A stretch of 64,000 nucleotides of DNA from the NCBI GenBank assembly GCA_965221655.1, contig OZ244906.1, positions 496,001-560,000 on the forward strand, given 5' to 3'. Every line of letters starts with the position of its first letter. Position 1 is the first letter of the stretch. Below the pieces are notes generated by a model that was not told where the DNA came from, did no database searches, and was given only the letters and a program-made list of their open reading frames with translations. Of this stretch, positions 23,120-33,300 are shown piece by piece. The DNA is from Bin107 sp965221655 (GTDB lineage Bacteria; UBA8248). Both the position numbers and the translations under genes were made by a program.

Positions 23120-23641
23120 ATGGCGCGGGAAATCGAAGCGGTTGGTATCGAATACGTGAAGGCCGAGGACGGAAGAACGCTGGCCATGGTCATCAGGAAC
23201 GATTTTGACGACTACGCGGCCTTTCCTCCTTATCTGGATTCAGAGGCGGAGCGCGCGCACCTGGCGGAGGCCTACTCCGGTGCCGACCCCGAAACCGAGA
23301 GAAGAACGAAGGCCCACATGACGCCCGACGAAAACCCGCTGCAAATCGTCATGCTGAACAGAAACCCGGGCGCGGTGGTGAACCCCCACTACCACGAGGT
23401 GACCGAGCGTCCCCACAACACGACGCGCCATCAAATCATGATGTGTCGCTCGGGCAGGATGCGCATCGGCGTGTACGCGAAAGAGGGCGATCACGCCGCC
23501 GACGTGGATTTGGCTCCCGGCGACCTGATACTCATGTACGAGGGGCACCGCATCGAATTTCTGGAGAAGGGCACCAGGGCGATAGAGATAAAGGAAGGTC
23601 CCTTCCCCGAGACCGACGAGGCGGACAAAGTCGATTTCTAG
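23120..23641 (+). CDS. Cupin-fold protein
   Basis: 173-aa single-domain protein. The cupin strand motifs are visible: NPHYHEVTERPHNTTRHQIM (metal-ligand histidines) and VDLAPGDLILMYEGHRIEF. It has no signal peptide. Such proteins include sugar epimerase-like and small-molecule sensing cupins; I cannot name a substrate. It lies 46 bp after dapB and may be co-transcribed with it. It converges with the ferredoxin-fusion gene on the other strand. The ATG at 23120 has GGGAGG nearby. Confidence 0.65.
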   Translation: MAREIEAVGIEYVKAEDGRTLAMVIRNDFDDYAAFPPYLDSEAERAHLAEAYSGADPETERRTKAHMTPDENPLQIVMLNRNPGAVVNPHYHEVTERPHNTTRHQIMMCRSGRMRIGVYAKEGDHAADVDLAPGDLILMYEGHRIEFLEKGTRAIEIKEGPFPETDEADKVDF

Positions 23642-23681
23642 GCCGTTGGCTTTTGCCGCCTCGTGAGCGCGTTTTCGGGGT

Positions 23682-24641
23682 CTAGGCGCCCGACTTGGTG
23701 AGGCCGATGCGTTCGGCGAGCTTCTTCGCCGCCTCCTGGTAGGCTTGCTGCAATTCGGGAGTCGGCGCAACCGGGTTGTGATACCGGCCCAGGAAGCGAT
23801 TCTCCTTGCTCCACAACTCTCGCACCTGAAGGATGGAGTCGACCGTTCCGTCGCTCTTGTCGTCGACGAACATATGATAGTAGCGGCTGTACTGGTTCGA
23901 GACGTTGGAGAAGAACTGCTCGTCCTCGTGGTAGATCTTCTGGATCGGGTTGGTGGGCGCCTGGAGGCGCAGTGTGCGCCCTCCGAGTATCGAATCCGAC
24001 ACCAGCAGTGTGTACTTCTGGCCCTCTATCGTCTTTTTAACGGTGTAGACGCTGCCGGAAAGCGTAGGTTTGCTGCTCCCCAGGGCGAAAGAACTTAACT
24101 TTCCGTAGATGCTGGTGTTGACGGTCTTGGAGAAGTTGTTCGAAATGCCGTAGACCATCACCAGTATCACTGCGGCGGCCAGCAATACGAGGGTGGGAGA
24201 TTTCCGCATACTGCTCCCCTCCTCGCCCTTGCCGCGGTTGGCAGCCACGTCCTCTCTCATTTCAGAGAGCTGTTTGTACATCTCCTCTTCAGAGAGTTCC
24301 AGGGGTTCGGGCAGGGGTTCGGGCTCGGGCTCCGCCTTCTTGGCAGGTGCGGCTGCGGCGGGTGCTCCCCCGGCCGCGGCGGGTGCGGCAGCCGCGTTCG
24401 CAAAGAAATCCGCGTTGATTTGCGTGTATTGGCTCCACTGCGAAGGGAGGTCGCCTTCCGCAAAAATGGCGTCCACCGGGCAGGCCGGCACGCAGGCCGC
24501 GCAATCTATGCACTCGACGGGGTCGATATACAGCATCGGGCTCGAGCCGTCGCCCGCCTCATGGATGCAGTCCACCGGGCATACGTCCACGCATGCGGTA
24601 TCTTTGGTGCCGATACATGGCTCGGCGATGACGTGGGTCAT
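23682..24641 (-). CDS. Seven-iron ferredoxin fused to a membrane-anchored domain
   Basis: 319 aa. Residues 1-65 are a ferredoxin with Cys at 9, 17, 21, 25, 44, 47, 50 and 54, matching the 3Fe-4S plus 4Fe-4S spacing of Azotobacter FdI, including the extra free Cys. Residues 80-117 are an Ala/Pro/Glu-rich linker, 118-140 are a charged helix, and 150-165 are one transmembrane helix (TLVLLAAAVILVMVYG). Residues 170-319 form a domain I do not recognise (LRLQAPTNPIQKIYHEDEQF, then SNQYSRYYHMFVDDK). The ferredoxin part should be cytoplasmic and the tail periplasmic. The start is the ATG at 24641 (GGAG upstream). An internal ATG at 24209, preceded by GGAGGGGAGCAGT, could also give the membrane part alone. 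Ordinary FdxA is only about 110 aa. Confidence 0.75.
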   Translation of the reverse strand: MTHVIAEPCIGTKDTACVDVCPVDCIHEAGDGSSPMLYIDPVECIDCAACVPACPVDAIFAEGDLPSQWSQYTQINADFFANAAAAPAAAGGAPAAAAPAKKAEPEPEPLPEPLELSEEEMYKQLSEMREDVAANRGKGEEGSSMRKSPTLVLLAAAVILVMVYGISNNFSKTVNTSIYGKLSSFALGSSKPTLSGSVYTVKKTIEGQKYTLLVSDSILGGRTLRLQAPTNPIQKIYHEDEQFFSNVSNQYSRYYHMFVDDKSDGTVDSILQVRELWSKENRFLGRYHNPVAPTPELQQAYQEAAKKLAERIGLTKSGA

Positions 24642-25034
24642 CGAAACGCGCTCCTCAGCAGAATTCGGGCAGTGCGGTCTCGTGCCTCGCAGGGGCACTT
24701 TTTGGCGAGATGAATGTTAGCATTCTTCTCTCATGAAATACAAGGCGCGCGCCGAACCTGCGCACGTTCCACATCGCCGGGCGGCGAAGGCGGAACCGGG
24801 CGTTTTGCAAACTCCCCCCTCGCCCGAAACACGTTTCTGCGAGACGGGTTTCGGATAGTGCGGCGTCTGCGGAAACCTTGCCGCATCCCCGGAGGCGTGC
24901 TAGATTTCCTCCTCGGTCCGGCGCGGAGGGGTTTGCCGGGCGGGCCGGGAGACGAAAAACGTACAGGTTACCGAAACAATTGCGGATTACCGGCAATCTC
25001 CATTCCCGTTCATCATCACTCTTGAGGAAATTTC
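24642..25034. other. Divergent intergenic region between the ferredoxin fusion and dapL
   Basis: 393 bp without a gene. It holds the dapL promoter described separately and an inverted repeat CCGAAAC (24824-24830) / GTTTCGG (24848-24854), plus a small GAATG-TTAG-CATTC dyad near 24712-24725 close to the ferredoxin start. I see no further coding or RNA gene signal. Confidence 0.6.
24878..24906 (+). promoter_or_regulatory. Sigma-70-like promoter of dapL
   Basis: TTGCCG (24878-24883), 17 bp spacer, TAGATT (24901-24906). The predicted start near 24913 gives a leader of about 120 nt to dapL at 25035. Confidence 0.45.
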
Positions 25035-26210
25035 ATGGCGTCCATCCACATCGAACGCGCGCGTCGCCTGAAGCGCCTACCTCCTTATCTGTTTGCGGAA
25101 ATCGACAGGATGAAGCAGGAAGTCGCCGATTCCGGCATGGATATCATCAGCCTGGGCATAGGCGATCCGGATCTGCCGACTCCGGACCACATCATCGAGG
25201 AACTCGACTTGGCCGCGCGCAAGCCCTCGAACCACCAGTATCCCTCCTACGAGGGGATGCCCGCCTACCGGAAGGCTTGCGCCGACTGGTATGGGTCGCG
25301 CTTCGGGGTGTCGCTCGACCCGGCCACCGAGGTGATCTCCCTCATCGGCTCGAAGGAGGGCATCGCCCACATGCCCCTGGCGTTCGTGGACCCGGGCGAT
25401 TTCGTGCTCGTTCCCGACCCGGCATATCCCGTCTACGAAATCGGCACGTATTTCGCGGACGGGCAGGTGCATTTTATGCCGCTCACCGCGGACAACGGCT
25501 TTTTGCCGGACTTGGGCGCGATTCCATCGGACGTGGCGAAAAGCGCCAAGCTCCTGTTCGTCAACTATCCGAACAACCCCACCGCCGCCTGCGCGGAAGT
25601 CGCCTTCTATGACGAGCTCGTGGAATTCGCCCGCTCCTACGACGTCATCGTGTGCAGCGACAACGCGTATTCGGAGATGTATTTCGACGGCTACGAACCT
25701 ATAAGTTTCTTAAACGCCGCAGGCGCCAAGGACGTGGGGGTCGAACTCCACTCTTGCTCGAAGACCTACAACATGACGGGCTGGCGCATCGCGTGCGCGG
25801 TGGGCAATGCGGACGTTATCGCCGGTTTGGGAGCCGTCAAGACGAACGTGGACTCGGGCGTGTTCGGCGCGGTGCAGGAGGCGGGCATCAAGGCGATGGG
25901 CGCCGACCAGGGTTGCGTGGCCGAAATGCGCGCCACCTACCAGGGCAGGCGCGACGTGGTGGTCGAGGGCTTGCGAAGGCTCGGGCTGGAAGTATCGAAG
26001 CCCAAGGCCACGTTCTACGTCTGGGTGAAAACCCCCGACGGCTTCACGTCGAGCGATTTCACGGCGCACCTTCTCCAAAATTGCGGCGTTGTCACGACGC
26101 CCGGAAACGGCTTCGGCCCCTCCGGCGAGGGATACGTTCGCCTGGCGCTCACGGTTCCCGAGAAGAGACTCGAAGAGGCGATTGCCAGAATCGAGAAGAC
26201 GGGGTTTTAA
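25035..26210 (+). CDS. dapL: LL-diaminopimelate aminotransferase
   Basis: Fold-type I PLP aminotransferase that makes LL-diaminopimelate from tetrahydrodipicolinate in one step, bypassing DapD, DapC and DapE. 391 aa with ISLGIGDPDLPTP near the N-terminus, VNYPNNPTAA (cofactor Asn) and the PLP lysine in CSKTYNMTGWRIA near residue 240. These motifs and the length fit the DapL2-type group of deltaproteobacteria and relatives. Other class I aminotransferases are possible, but the lys/dap genes nearby support DapL. Its stop is 5 bp before folK, so dapL-folK are coupled. Confidence 0.85.
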   Translation: MASIHIERARRLKRLPPYLFAEIDRMKQEVADSGMDIISLGIGDPDLPTPDHIIEELDLAARKPSNHQYPSYEGMPAYRKACADWYGSRFGVSLDPATEVISLIGSKEGIAHMPLAFVDPGDFVLVPDPAYPVYEIGTYFADGQVHFMPLTADNGFLPDLGAIPSDVAKSAKLLFVNYPNNPTAACAEVAFYDELVEFARSYDVIVCSDNAYSEMYFDGYEPISFLNAAGAKDVGVELHSCSKTYNMTGWRIACAVGNADVIAGLGAVKTNVDSGVFGAVQEAGIKAMGADQGCVAEMRATYQGRRDVVVEGLRRLGLEVSKPKATFYVWVKTPDGFTSSDFTAHLLQNCGVVTTPGNGFGPSGEGYVRLALTVPEKRLEEAIARIEKTGF

Positions 26211-26215
26211 GCCGC

Positions 26216-26713
26216 ATGGCGCGCGCTTTCGTCGGCGCAGGCGCCAACCTGGGCGATCCGGTTCGACAGATTGGGCAGGCGCTCGAGGAGTTGAAGAGGT
26301 ACTCAGGGGTGCGCCTCGTGCGCGCCTCTTCTCTTTATCGCACCCAGCCCGTGGGGCCGATTGCGCAGCCTCCTTTCATCAACGCCGTTTTCGTCCTGGA
26401 ATGCGCGGTGGGTCCTGCCGAGCTGCTCGCCCTGCTGTTGGACGTCGAGCAAAAGATGGGGCGCGTGCGAAAAAAGCGCTGGGGACCCCGGGTGATCGAC
26501 CTGGACTTGCTCCTTCATGGCGATGCGGTCCTCAGCGAAGATGGGCTGGAGGTGCCGCATCCCCGCCTGCACGAAAGGCGTTTCGTGCTGGCTCCCCTGG
26601 CCGAGGTGGCTCCCTGCGCCTTGCATCCCGTTCTTGAGAAATCCGTGTGCACCTTGCTCGCAGACCTTCCGCCGGGCGGACCCTGGGTAGAGAAACTCCG
26701 GGTGGAAAACTGA
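26216..26713 (+). CDS. folK: 2-amino-4-hydroxy-6-hydroxymethyldihydropteridine pyrophosphokinase
   Basis: Folate pathway kinase that pyrophosphorylates 6-hydroxymethyl-7,8-dihydropterin. 165 aa. It starts AFVGAGANLGDP and contains YRTQPVGPIAQPPFINAV and the signature RWGPRVIDLDLLLHGD, followed by VPHPRLHERRFVLAPLAEVA. All are standard HPPK landmarks. It sits 5 bp after dapL and before panC, forming a small cofactor/amino acid unit. Confidence 0.95.
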   Translation: MARAFVGAGANLGDPVRQIGQALEELKRYSGVRLVRASSLYRTQPVGPIAQPPFINAVFVLECAVGPAELLALLLDVEQKMGRVRKKRWGPRVIDLDLLLHGDAVLSEDGLEVPHPRLHERRFVLAPLAEVAPCALHPVLEKSVCTLLADLPPGGPWVEKLRVEN

Positions 26714-26723
26714 GGCGTTTGCC

Positions 26724-26751
26724 TTGCGGTCAGGGCGGGGGTGCGTATTTT
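26724..26751 (+). promoter_or_regulatory. Possible promoter of panC and the TPR/Exb genes
   Basis: TTGCGG (26724-26729), 16 bp spacer, TATTTT (26746-26751). Weak -35; the leader to panC would be about 80 nt. The downstream genes to 35.9 kb run on the same strand with short gaps. Confidence 0.3.
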
Positions 26752-26837
26752 ACGTCCTTGTCTTTCCCTGCGCATATTTGAGATGATGCTTGGGGGCCGC
26801 CTGGATGTCGGTTTTCCGTTTTTCCCCGAGATTTTGC

Positions 26838-27692
26838 ATGGAAGTGGTCGATTCGCCTCAAAAAATGCGTAGGCTGGCCGAATCTCTCAGGCGCGACGCC
26901 GCCCCGCTCGGCCTGGTTCCTACCATGGGCGCGTTGCACGAGGGCCACATGAGCCTCATTCGCCGTGCAAGAGCAGATTGCGGTGCGGTCGCAGTGAGTA
27001 TTTTCGTGAACCCGGCCCAGTTCGCCGCAGGCGAGGATTACCAAACCTATCCCCGGACCTTCGAGACCGACCTGGAAGTTTGCCGGGAGGCGGGGGTGTA
27101 CTGTGTATATGCGCCCCGGGCGGGCTTCATGTACCCCGATGGGTACGACACCTGGGTGGACGTGCCCGGCCTGGGTGCGCCCCTTTGCGGGGGGCACAGG
27201 CCGGGTCATTTCCGGGGCGTGGCGACGGTCGTGCTCAAGCTGTTCTCCGCCTGTCAGCCGCATCGCGCCTATTTTGGCGAAAAGGACTACCAGCAACTCG
27301 TCCTGCTCGAGCGCATGACGCGCGACCTCGACCTCGAAGTGGAAATCGTTCCTTGCCCCGTCGTCCGCGCGGAAGACGGCCTCGCCCTCAGCAGCCGGAA
27401 CGCCTATTTGTCCAAAGAGGAGCGGTTGCGCGCGCGCGCCATCGGCGCCGCCTTGTCCCATGCGCAGCGAATGGTGGCGAACGGCGAGAGGCGTTGTGCG
27501 GCTGTCGTGCGCGCTTGCGTGGGCATGCTCGAGGCGGTCGACGCCAGGGTCGATTACGTGGAGATCGTGCATCCGGCGACGCTCGAAAGGCTCGAAAAAA
27601 TCGAGGGCGTCGCCCGCATGGCCATTGCGGCCCACGTCGGCGGTACCAGACTGATCGACAACGCCCCCCTGGAGCCCGGCGATGGTACGTAG
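26838..27692 (+). CDS. panC: Pantothenate synthetase
   Basis: Joins pantoate and beta-alanine with ATP to give pantothenate. 284 aa from the ATG at 26838; the family usually starts MEVV. Signatures: PTMGALHEGHMSLIRRA (HIGH-like motif), VSIFVNPAQF, RPGHFRGVATVV, FGEKDYQQL and LSSRNAYLS (KMSKS-like region). Longer in-frame starts at 26790 and 26805 exist but add nothing recognisable. It overlaps the start of the first TPR gene by 11 bp. Confidence 0.95.
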   Translation: MEVVDSPQKMRRLAESLRRDAAPLGLVPTMGALHEGHMSLIRRARADCGAVAVSIFVNPAQFAAGEDYQTYPRTFETDLEVCREAGVYCVYAPRAGFMYPDGYDTWVDVPGLGAPLCGGHRPGHFRGVATVVLKLFSACQPHRAYFGEKDYQQLVLLERMTRDLDLEVEIVPCPVVRAEDGLALSSRNAYLSKEERLRARAIGAALSHAQRMVANGERRCAAVVRACVGMLEAVDARVDYVEIVHPATLERLEKIEGVARMAIAAHVGGTRLIDNAPLEPGDGT

Positions 27693-30345
27693 CATCTTCT
27701 TCGCCTCCGCTCTGGCGCTCATGGGGCTCTCCGTGCTCCCGCTCCCCCCGGCGCAGGGGCAATCGAGACAAAGTGCGGAGGCGCAACTCGAATTCGGTTT
27801 GAATGCTTATCAGGACGGGTTTTTCGAGCCTGCCATAGACGCTTTTCGGGACTACCTCGAAAAGGCGGGGAACAACGCAGGGACTGCGCGCGTGCGCTAT
27901 CTCCTCGCAGAGGCGCTGCGCCGTGAGAACCGACTCGCCGAGGCGATCTCGGCGTATCGGGAGTTGTTGCGCCGCCACCCCCGACACGAACGAGCCGATG
28001 AGGTGCGATTCCGCGTCGGAGAACTCGCAGAGAAAAGCGGAAAAAAGAAAGAAGCCATAAGCGCGTACGCTTCCGTGCGTCCCGGTCGCTACCGAACGGA
28101 GGCTGTTTACCGGGTGGCCGCGCTCCGGATAGAGGTGCGCGCGTGGGCCGGCGCGGTCCTGGCACTTGATGAATTTCTCCAATCCGCGCCCAAGGACCCG
28201 AGGGTGGAGAACGCGCTCTTCGAGCGTGCCGTCGCCCTGGATCACATCCCCCGCATTCGCGCGGCGGAAGCAGCCTACGATTCGGCCGTGCGTCGTTTTC
28301 CGCGCAACCCCCGGGCGCGTGCCTTCAGGCTGCGACTCGCCGAAATACGCTTGCAGCTCAAGAAATTCGCAGCTGCGGAGAAGACCCTCGATGCCCTGTT
28401 CCGCGCCCATCCGGAAGAGAAAAAGCGCCCCGCCCTGCAACTGGGGCGAGCGGCCAGTCTGTTTGCGCAAAAGAAGTACCTGGAAGCGGGTGCGGCGTTC
28501 GAAGAAGTTTTGCGTATGAAGATTTCCGCTTCCGAGCGCACGACGGCGGAGGAGGGGGTGGCCTCTTCGTGGTGGCGCGCGGGTCGATACGCGAAAGCCG
28601 CGCACGCCTACCGGCGGTTGATTCGCGACCCTGTAGGGGACGGAGCACATCTTCCGTATTTTCTGCAAAGCGTAAGAAAAGCGGGGAATTGCGCAAAAAG
28701 TGGCGAGGAGCACCTCCTCTTCGCGCTCCGCGTCCTCGGGAAGGGAGCGAAGATTCCTCTGTCGGTTCGCTTCGAGATGGCGGAATGCCTGTTCGACGCA
28801 GGTCTCGAGAAGGAGGCCCTCGCGCAATACCGCGAACTCATCCGGCGCGCGCCGCGGGCGCGCGAAGCCGTGTGGTCCGGGCTGCGCCTGGCCGCCGTGC
28901 TGGAGAAAAGCGCCGAGGCGCAGGCGGGAGCCTTGCTTGATCGTTACGGGCAGATACGCAAATCGTTCGAGGAACTTCAAAAATCAGGGAAAAAAGTCGA
29001 CCCCGAAATCACGCGGGCCTTTTACCAGGGCGTTTTGCGGGCGGCGTCCATCTACCACTCTCAAAAGGATTGCGCGCAGGCCGTTCGCCTCGTGAAAATG
29101 GTTCCTGCGAAACACGTTCCCGAGCCCCTGCGGCCGGAGACGGCTTTTTTGCGGGCTGAATGCGCCTGGGAAGCCGGCGCCCTCAAGGAGGCGGAAACCC
29201 ATTTTCTTCGGGTTGCTGCGGGCGGGGAGCGCGATGCGCTCGCAACCCGGGCGCTGTATCGGCTGGGGGAGATAGCCGAGAGGCGGGGCAACACGAAAGA
29301 GGCGCTCGAGCGCTTTGAGGGTGCGCTGCCCTCTCTGCCCGAAGAATGGAAGCGGGAGGCGCGCCTGAAGATAGGGGAGTTGTATCGTGCGCGGGGCGAC
29401 GTGCAAAAGGCGCGCGCGTTTTTGCTGCCGCTTGCGGGGGATGAGAAGGTGAGCGCCTCCACGCGGCGTTCGATTTGGTATTTTCTGGCGCGCAACGCCG
29501 TCGGTGCGCGCGACTGGGCCAGTGCGGAGAAAGCCTTTGCGCGTTGGAGTGCGCTTGCGCCGCCGAATCCCGGGGAGGGTCTCGGGTTGTGGGCGTTCGC
29601 GTCGTTCCAGCGGGGCGACTGCACGGGTGCGCTGCGTATATCGGAACGGGCTTTGCAAGGTGCGACGCGCAAGAACGAGAAGCTGGATTTGCACAGGCTT
29701 CGGGCGTCGTGTTTTCTGCGGATGAAAAATTGGCAGAAGTTCGCGGGTGCGCTGCGTCAGGTTTTGGTTCTGGATCCCAACGACGCCGAGGCGGCCTTGA
29801 AACTGGGAGAAGTCTCCGAGAACATCGGAGATGTTGATGCAGCCGTCGAGACCTACGCGCAGTTCGTCAGAAAATTTCCCCGCCACGCCGAGGCGGATGC
29901 GGTGACCTTGCGGGTCGGTACGCTTGAACTGCGAAGAAACAGACCCGAGGCGGCGTTGGCGGCTTTTCGGAGGGCTGCGAAATCGAAGGACAGGAACATT
30001 TCGCACACAGCCCTGTTTCAGGTCGCGGTGCAGTTGGAAAAGGGCGGCGAACGCGACAAGGCGCTTGAAATCTTCGAGTCCCTTGCGCACTCCGGGTCAG
30101 GGGAGACGAAGTGGCTGCGCCCGGCCACTTGGCAGGCGGCGGCGATTCGTGAATCACGGCGGGAGTGGAAGAGGGCAATTCGCCATTACCAGCGCATCAC
30201 GGCCCTCGGGGGTCGGGGCGCCTCGGCGCGCTTGCGGGGTGAGATTGCGCAGGCGCAAGCGCGAATTCGCCAACTCGAGTCTTATGTGGCGGCGGTCGAG
30301 GAACGCGAACGAAAAATGAAGAGCCGCGTGCCGCTGCTCAGGTAA
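27682..30345 (+). CDS. Large exported TPR-repeat protein 1
   Basis: 887 aa with a signal peptide (RSIFFASALALMGLSVLPLP, cut near PPAQG). The remainder is an almost continuous run of TPR-like helical pairs: for example YQDGFFEPAIDAFRDYLEKA, AEAISAYRELLRRHPRH, and GDVDAAVETYAQFVRKFPRH. The repeat style (AxAxFxxxLxxxP) is that of BamD/CpoB-type periplasmic repeats. Overlap with panC by 11 bp makes coupling likely. Together with the next TPR protein and ExbB/ExbD/TonB it probably builds an envelope-spanning complex. No catalytic domain is visible. Confidence 0.85.
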   Translation: MVRSIFFASALALMGLSVLPLPPAQGQSRQSAEAQLEFGLNAYQDGFFEPAIDAFRDYLEKAGNNAGTARVRYLLAEALRRENRLAEAISAYRELLRRHPRHERADEVRFRVGELAEKSGKKKEAISAYASVRPGRYRTEAVYRVAALRIEVRAWAGAVLALDEFLQSAPKDPRVENALFERAVALDHIPRIRAAEAAYDSAVRRFPRNPRARAFRLRLAEIRLQLKKFAAAEKTLDALFRAHPEEKKRPALQLGRAASLFAQKKYLEAGAAFEEVLRMKISASERTTAEEGVASSWWRAGRYAKAAHAYRRLIRDPVGDGAHLPYFLQSVRKAGNCAKSGEEHLLFALRVLGKGAKIPLSVRFEMAECLFDAGLEKEALAQYRELIRRAPRAREAVWSGLRLAAVLEKSAEAQAGALLDRYGQIRKSFEELQKSGKKVDPEITRAFYQGVLRAASIYHSQKDCAQAVRLVKMVPAKHVPEPLRPETAFLRAECAWEAGALKEAETHFLRVAAGGERDALATRALYRLGEIAERRGNTKEALERFEGALPSLPEEWKREARLKIGELYRARGDVQKARAFLLPLAGDEKVSASTRRSIWYFLARNAVGARDWASAEKAFARWSALAPPNPGEGLGLWAFASFQRGDCTGALRISERALQGATRKNEKLDLHRLRASCFLRMKNWQKFAGALRQVLVLDPNDAEAALKLGEVSENIGDVDAAVETYAQFVRKFPRHAEADAVTLRVGTLELRRNRPEAALAAFRRAAKSKDRNISHTALFQVAVQLEKGGERDKALEIFESLAHSGSGETKWLRPATWQAAAIRESRREWKRAIRHYQRITALGGRGASARLRGEIAQAQARIRQLESYVAAVEERERKMKSRVPLLR

Positions 30346-30357
30346 CGGGGGAGAACG

Positions 30358-33300
30358 ATGCGACTTCTCGCGCGTGATGCGCGTTGCGGACTTCTCACGG
30401 GCCTGGTGCTCGTATTCTGCGGTTATCTGTGGAGTGCAGGCGTGGGGTGGAGCGAGGGAGCGCGTGCGGCCCGGGGCTCGCAACTCGCGCTTTCCCTGCC
30501 TTCGGTCGTCGTAGAATCGCCCAGCATCGAGCATCTCATCGCCGCTCGTGTGCGCCCTGCACCGCCCAAGCGATTGGGCGTTCGTCTCCCCTCCATTTTT
30601 GTGCAACCCGACATTCCGGCCGTACGCCTGCCTCCGCGCCCGGTTCCGGTGGAGAAAAAACCAAAGCCGACTTTGGCGCAGGAATTCTTCGGCAGTTTTT
30701 CGAGTGCAGTGCTCGATGAGAGCGGAAAATTCCACATGGCGGTCGAGTATCTGAACAAGAACGCACCCGTGGAGGCACTCGCCATTTTCGAGGAGTTGAC
30801 GAAAAGCACGGGGCTCGCCTCCCGGCGAGCAGCGTCTCTTTTCTGGGCGGGGGAGACGCTCTTGCGGCTGCGGAGAACCCGGGAGGCCGCGCAGAGAAGA
30901 GAGCGCTTGCTCGAGGCTTCACCGAAGGGGGGCTCTCACTACGTGGCGGCTGCGCGATACGCCCTGGCCCAGGAGCGATGCGAAGCGCGCGATTACAAGG
31001 CGTGTCTCGCTCTGCTGGAAGGGCAAGCTTGGGCGCAGGGGACGTTCGCGCGCGAGGAGGCGATTTTCCTCAAAGGCTGGGCACGGCAGAAAATGGGTTC
31101 GTTCGACGAGGCGGTTGCCGCGTGGGGTGTGCTCGCGGACGAGAAGGGGCGACTGGCGCTTCGGGCGCGTGTGGCGCTCGGGCATTTTTATCTGAGCCGG
31201 GGTGACCACCTTCGGGCGGAGGAAAACTACGCGACTGCCGAGTCGCTCGTGCCTGCCAAAGGCGGACGTACCGACGCGCTTGTGGCTGAGAGGCTTTACG
31301 GCATCGGTTGGGCGCGGTTGCTCCGGGGGCGAGCCGAGGAGGCGAGGCGCGCTTTTTCTCTTTTCGCGCAGCGCTACCCGGCGCATCCCTTGGAGGATTT
31401 CGTTCGGGTGGGTCTGCTTTCCTGCGACATCGAATCTCTTTCCGTCGTGAAACCGGAGGAGTGGAATGCCCGGCTTGTGGAATTCGCTCGCGGCGGCCGC
31501 AAAAAGCTGGCCAGCGCCTTGCGCCTTCAGTTGGCGTGGAAATTGTTCCGCATGGGCGTCTACGAGGAGGCGTCGGTTCTCGCCGGAAAGGTGAGCGACG
31601 AGTTTCCGCTCGGCCGAATCTACCGCATAGCGCGCATCGTGGAAGGGTTGTCGCAGTACCATCTCGACAGGATAAAGCGCGCCTACGGTATCCTGCGCCT
31701 GGGGGCGGATTACCCGCCGGTTTCTCCGCATCGCCTGGCGGAGCGCGACGCCGCTCGCTCCGCGGCGATAGGCACGGCGTTCGCCGCCTTCCGGCTCAAG
31801 GATTTTGCGGGCGCCCGGGAGGTTCTCAAACATTGGGCTTCCCTCCAGGGGGGAGGAGGTGGAGCGACTCCTCGCGACGGCCTGGCGACGCTTTGGTATG
31901 GGGAGGCGGCTTTCGAGTTGGGCAATCTCGCCGAGGCCGAGCGTGCGTTTCGGGCGGTTCCCGAGAGTGCGCCCGAGTTCTACCGCGCTCTGGCGGGGAT
32001 CGCTTGGGTACAATACCGCAGGAAGAACTGGAAAAAGGCGGCGGATGCCTTCGACCGCGTTTTCGAATACAAGGCGGATGGCGTCCTCGCGGCGGAGGCA
32101 CTCGCCCGCGCGGGAGAGGCGCGCTTTAACCTGAGAAACTACGACGGGGCGTTGAAATCCTTCGAACAGGTGGAGAGAAAATACAAAGGAAGCGGCGTCG
32201 CCAGGGAGGCGCTCTACCAAAAGGCGAAACTGTTGTTTCGCCGCAGCCGTTTCGCTGCGGCGGAGGAGAACTTTCGGGCTCTCTTGCGGGGCTATCCCAA
32301 GAGCAAGGTGGCTGATGAAGCGAGGTATATGCTGGCTCTGCTGCCCTTTCGCAAGGGTGATTATGCCCTGGCGCACGAAAAGCTTCTGGATTTCGTCGAG
32401 AACCACAAAGATTCGCCTTTCGCGGCCGAGGGGTATTTGCGCCTCGCCGATTCCTCCTATAACCAGGGACGCTACCGGGAGGCGGACCGCCTGTATCGGT
32501 TGATGATGACCCGCTACCCCTCCCACCCCAAGTTGCCCGAAGCCGTCTATGGCCGTTTGCTCAGCCATCTGCAACTCGGTGAATACGCGGACTTCCTGTC
32601 TGGAGCGCGTGGGTATATCGACCGCTACCCGGAAAACAACCTGAGCATTTCCCTGGCGTTTCAAATCGGCGAAGTCCTGCGTACGCAGCGCGATCTCGTA
32701 GGCGCCCTGCAGGCGTATCGGGACGTCGTCGCTCAGTACCCGGCCAACGTCCTGGCCGCCCAGGCACTGTTGCGAATTGCGAGCATACACCGCGGCAGAA
32801 AGAACATCGACAAGGCTCTCGATGCGTATGAAATTCTGCTTACTCGATACCCAGGGGCCGCTTTCCGCGCCGACGGCCTCTTCGGCATTGGCGAGACCTT
32901 GGCGGATATCGGCCGGTGCACGGAAGCGAAGCAAAGGCTCGTGAAATTTTTGAAGGAATACCCGGGCCATGACTATGAAATGCTGGCACGCTTCACTCTG
33001 GGTCGCTGCCTCGTGAGGCTGGTCGAAGACGACGCGGCGCTCCCCCATCTTGTGAGGGTAATCAACAGCGCGTTCGCCGCGGGCTTGGACTTGCGCACCC
33101 AGGCGGCGTTCATGGTGGCCGAGATTCACAGAAAGCGCAGAAGATACGCGGACGCGCAGCGTGCGCTCGATGTCGTTCTCGACGCGGGGCCGCCGGATTC
33201 GGCCGCCAAGGCGTTCTTTGCGCGCGCGGAGGTGTTTGCCGAGCGCGGGGACCCGAAGGCGGCGTCGGAGTTTTTGAAGTTGACCTATCTCTATCCCGAT

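Noticed and set aside
15902..26210. CRISPR array or tRNA cluster in the gaps of the lysine region
   Set aside because: No regularly spaced repeat and no cloverleaf-like sequence was seen in any gap.
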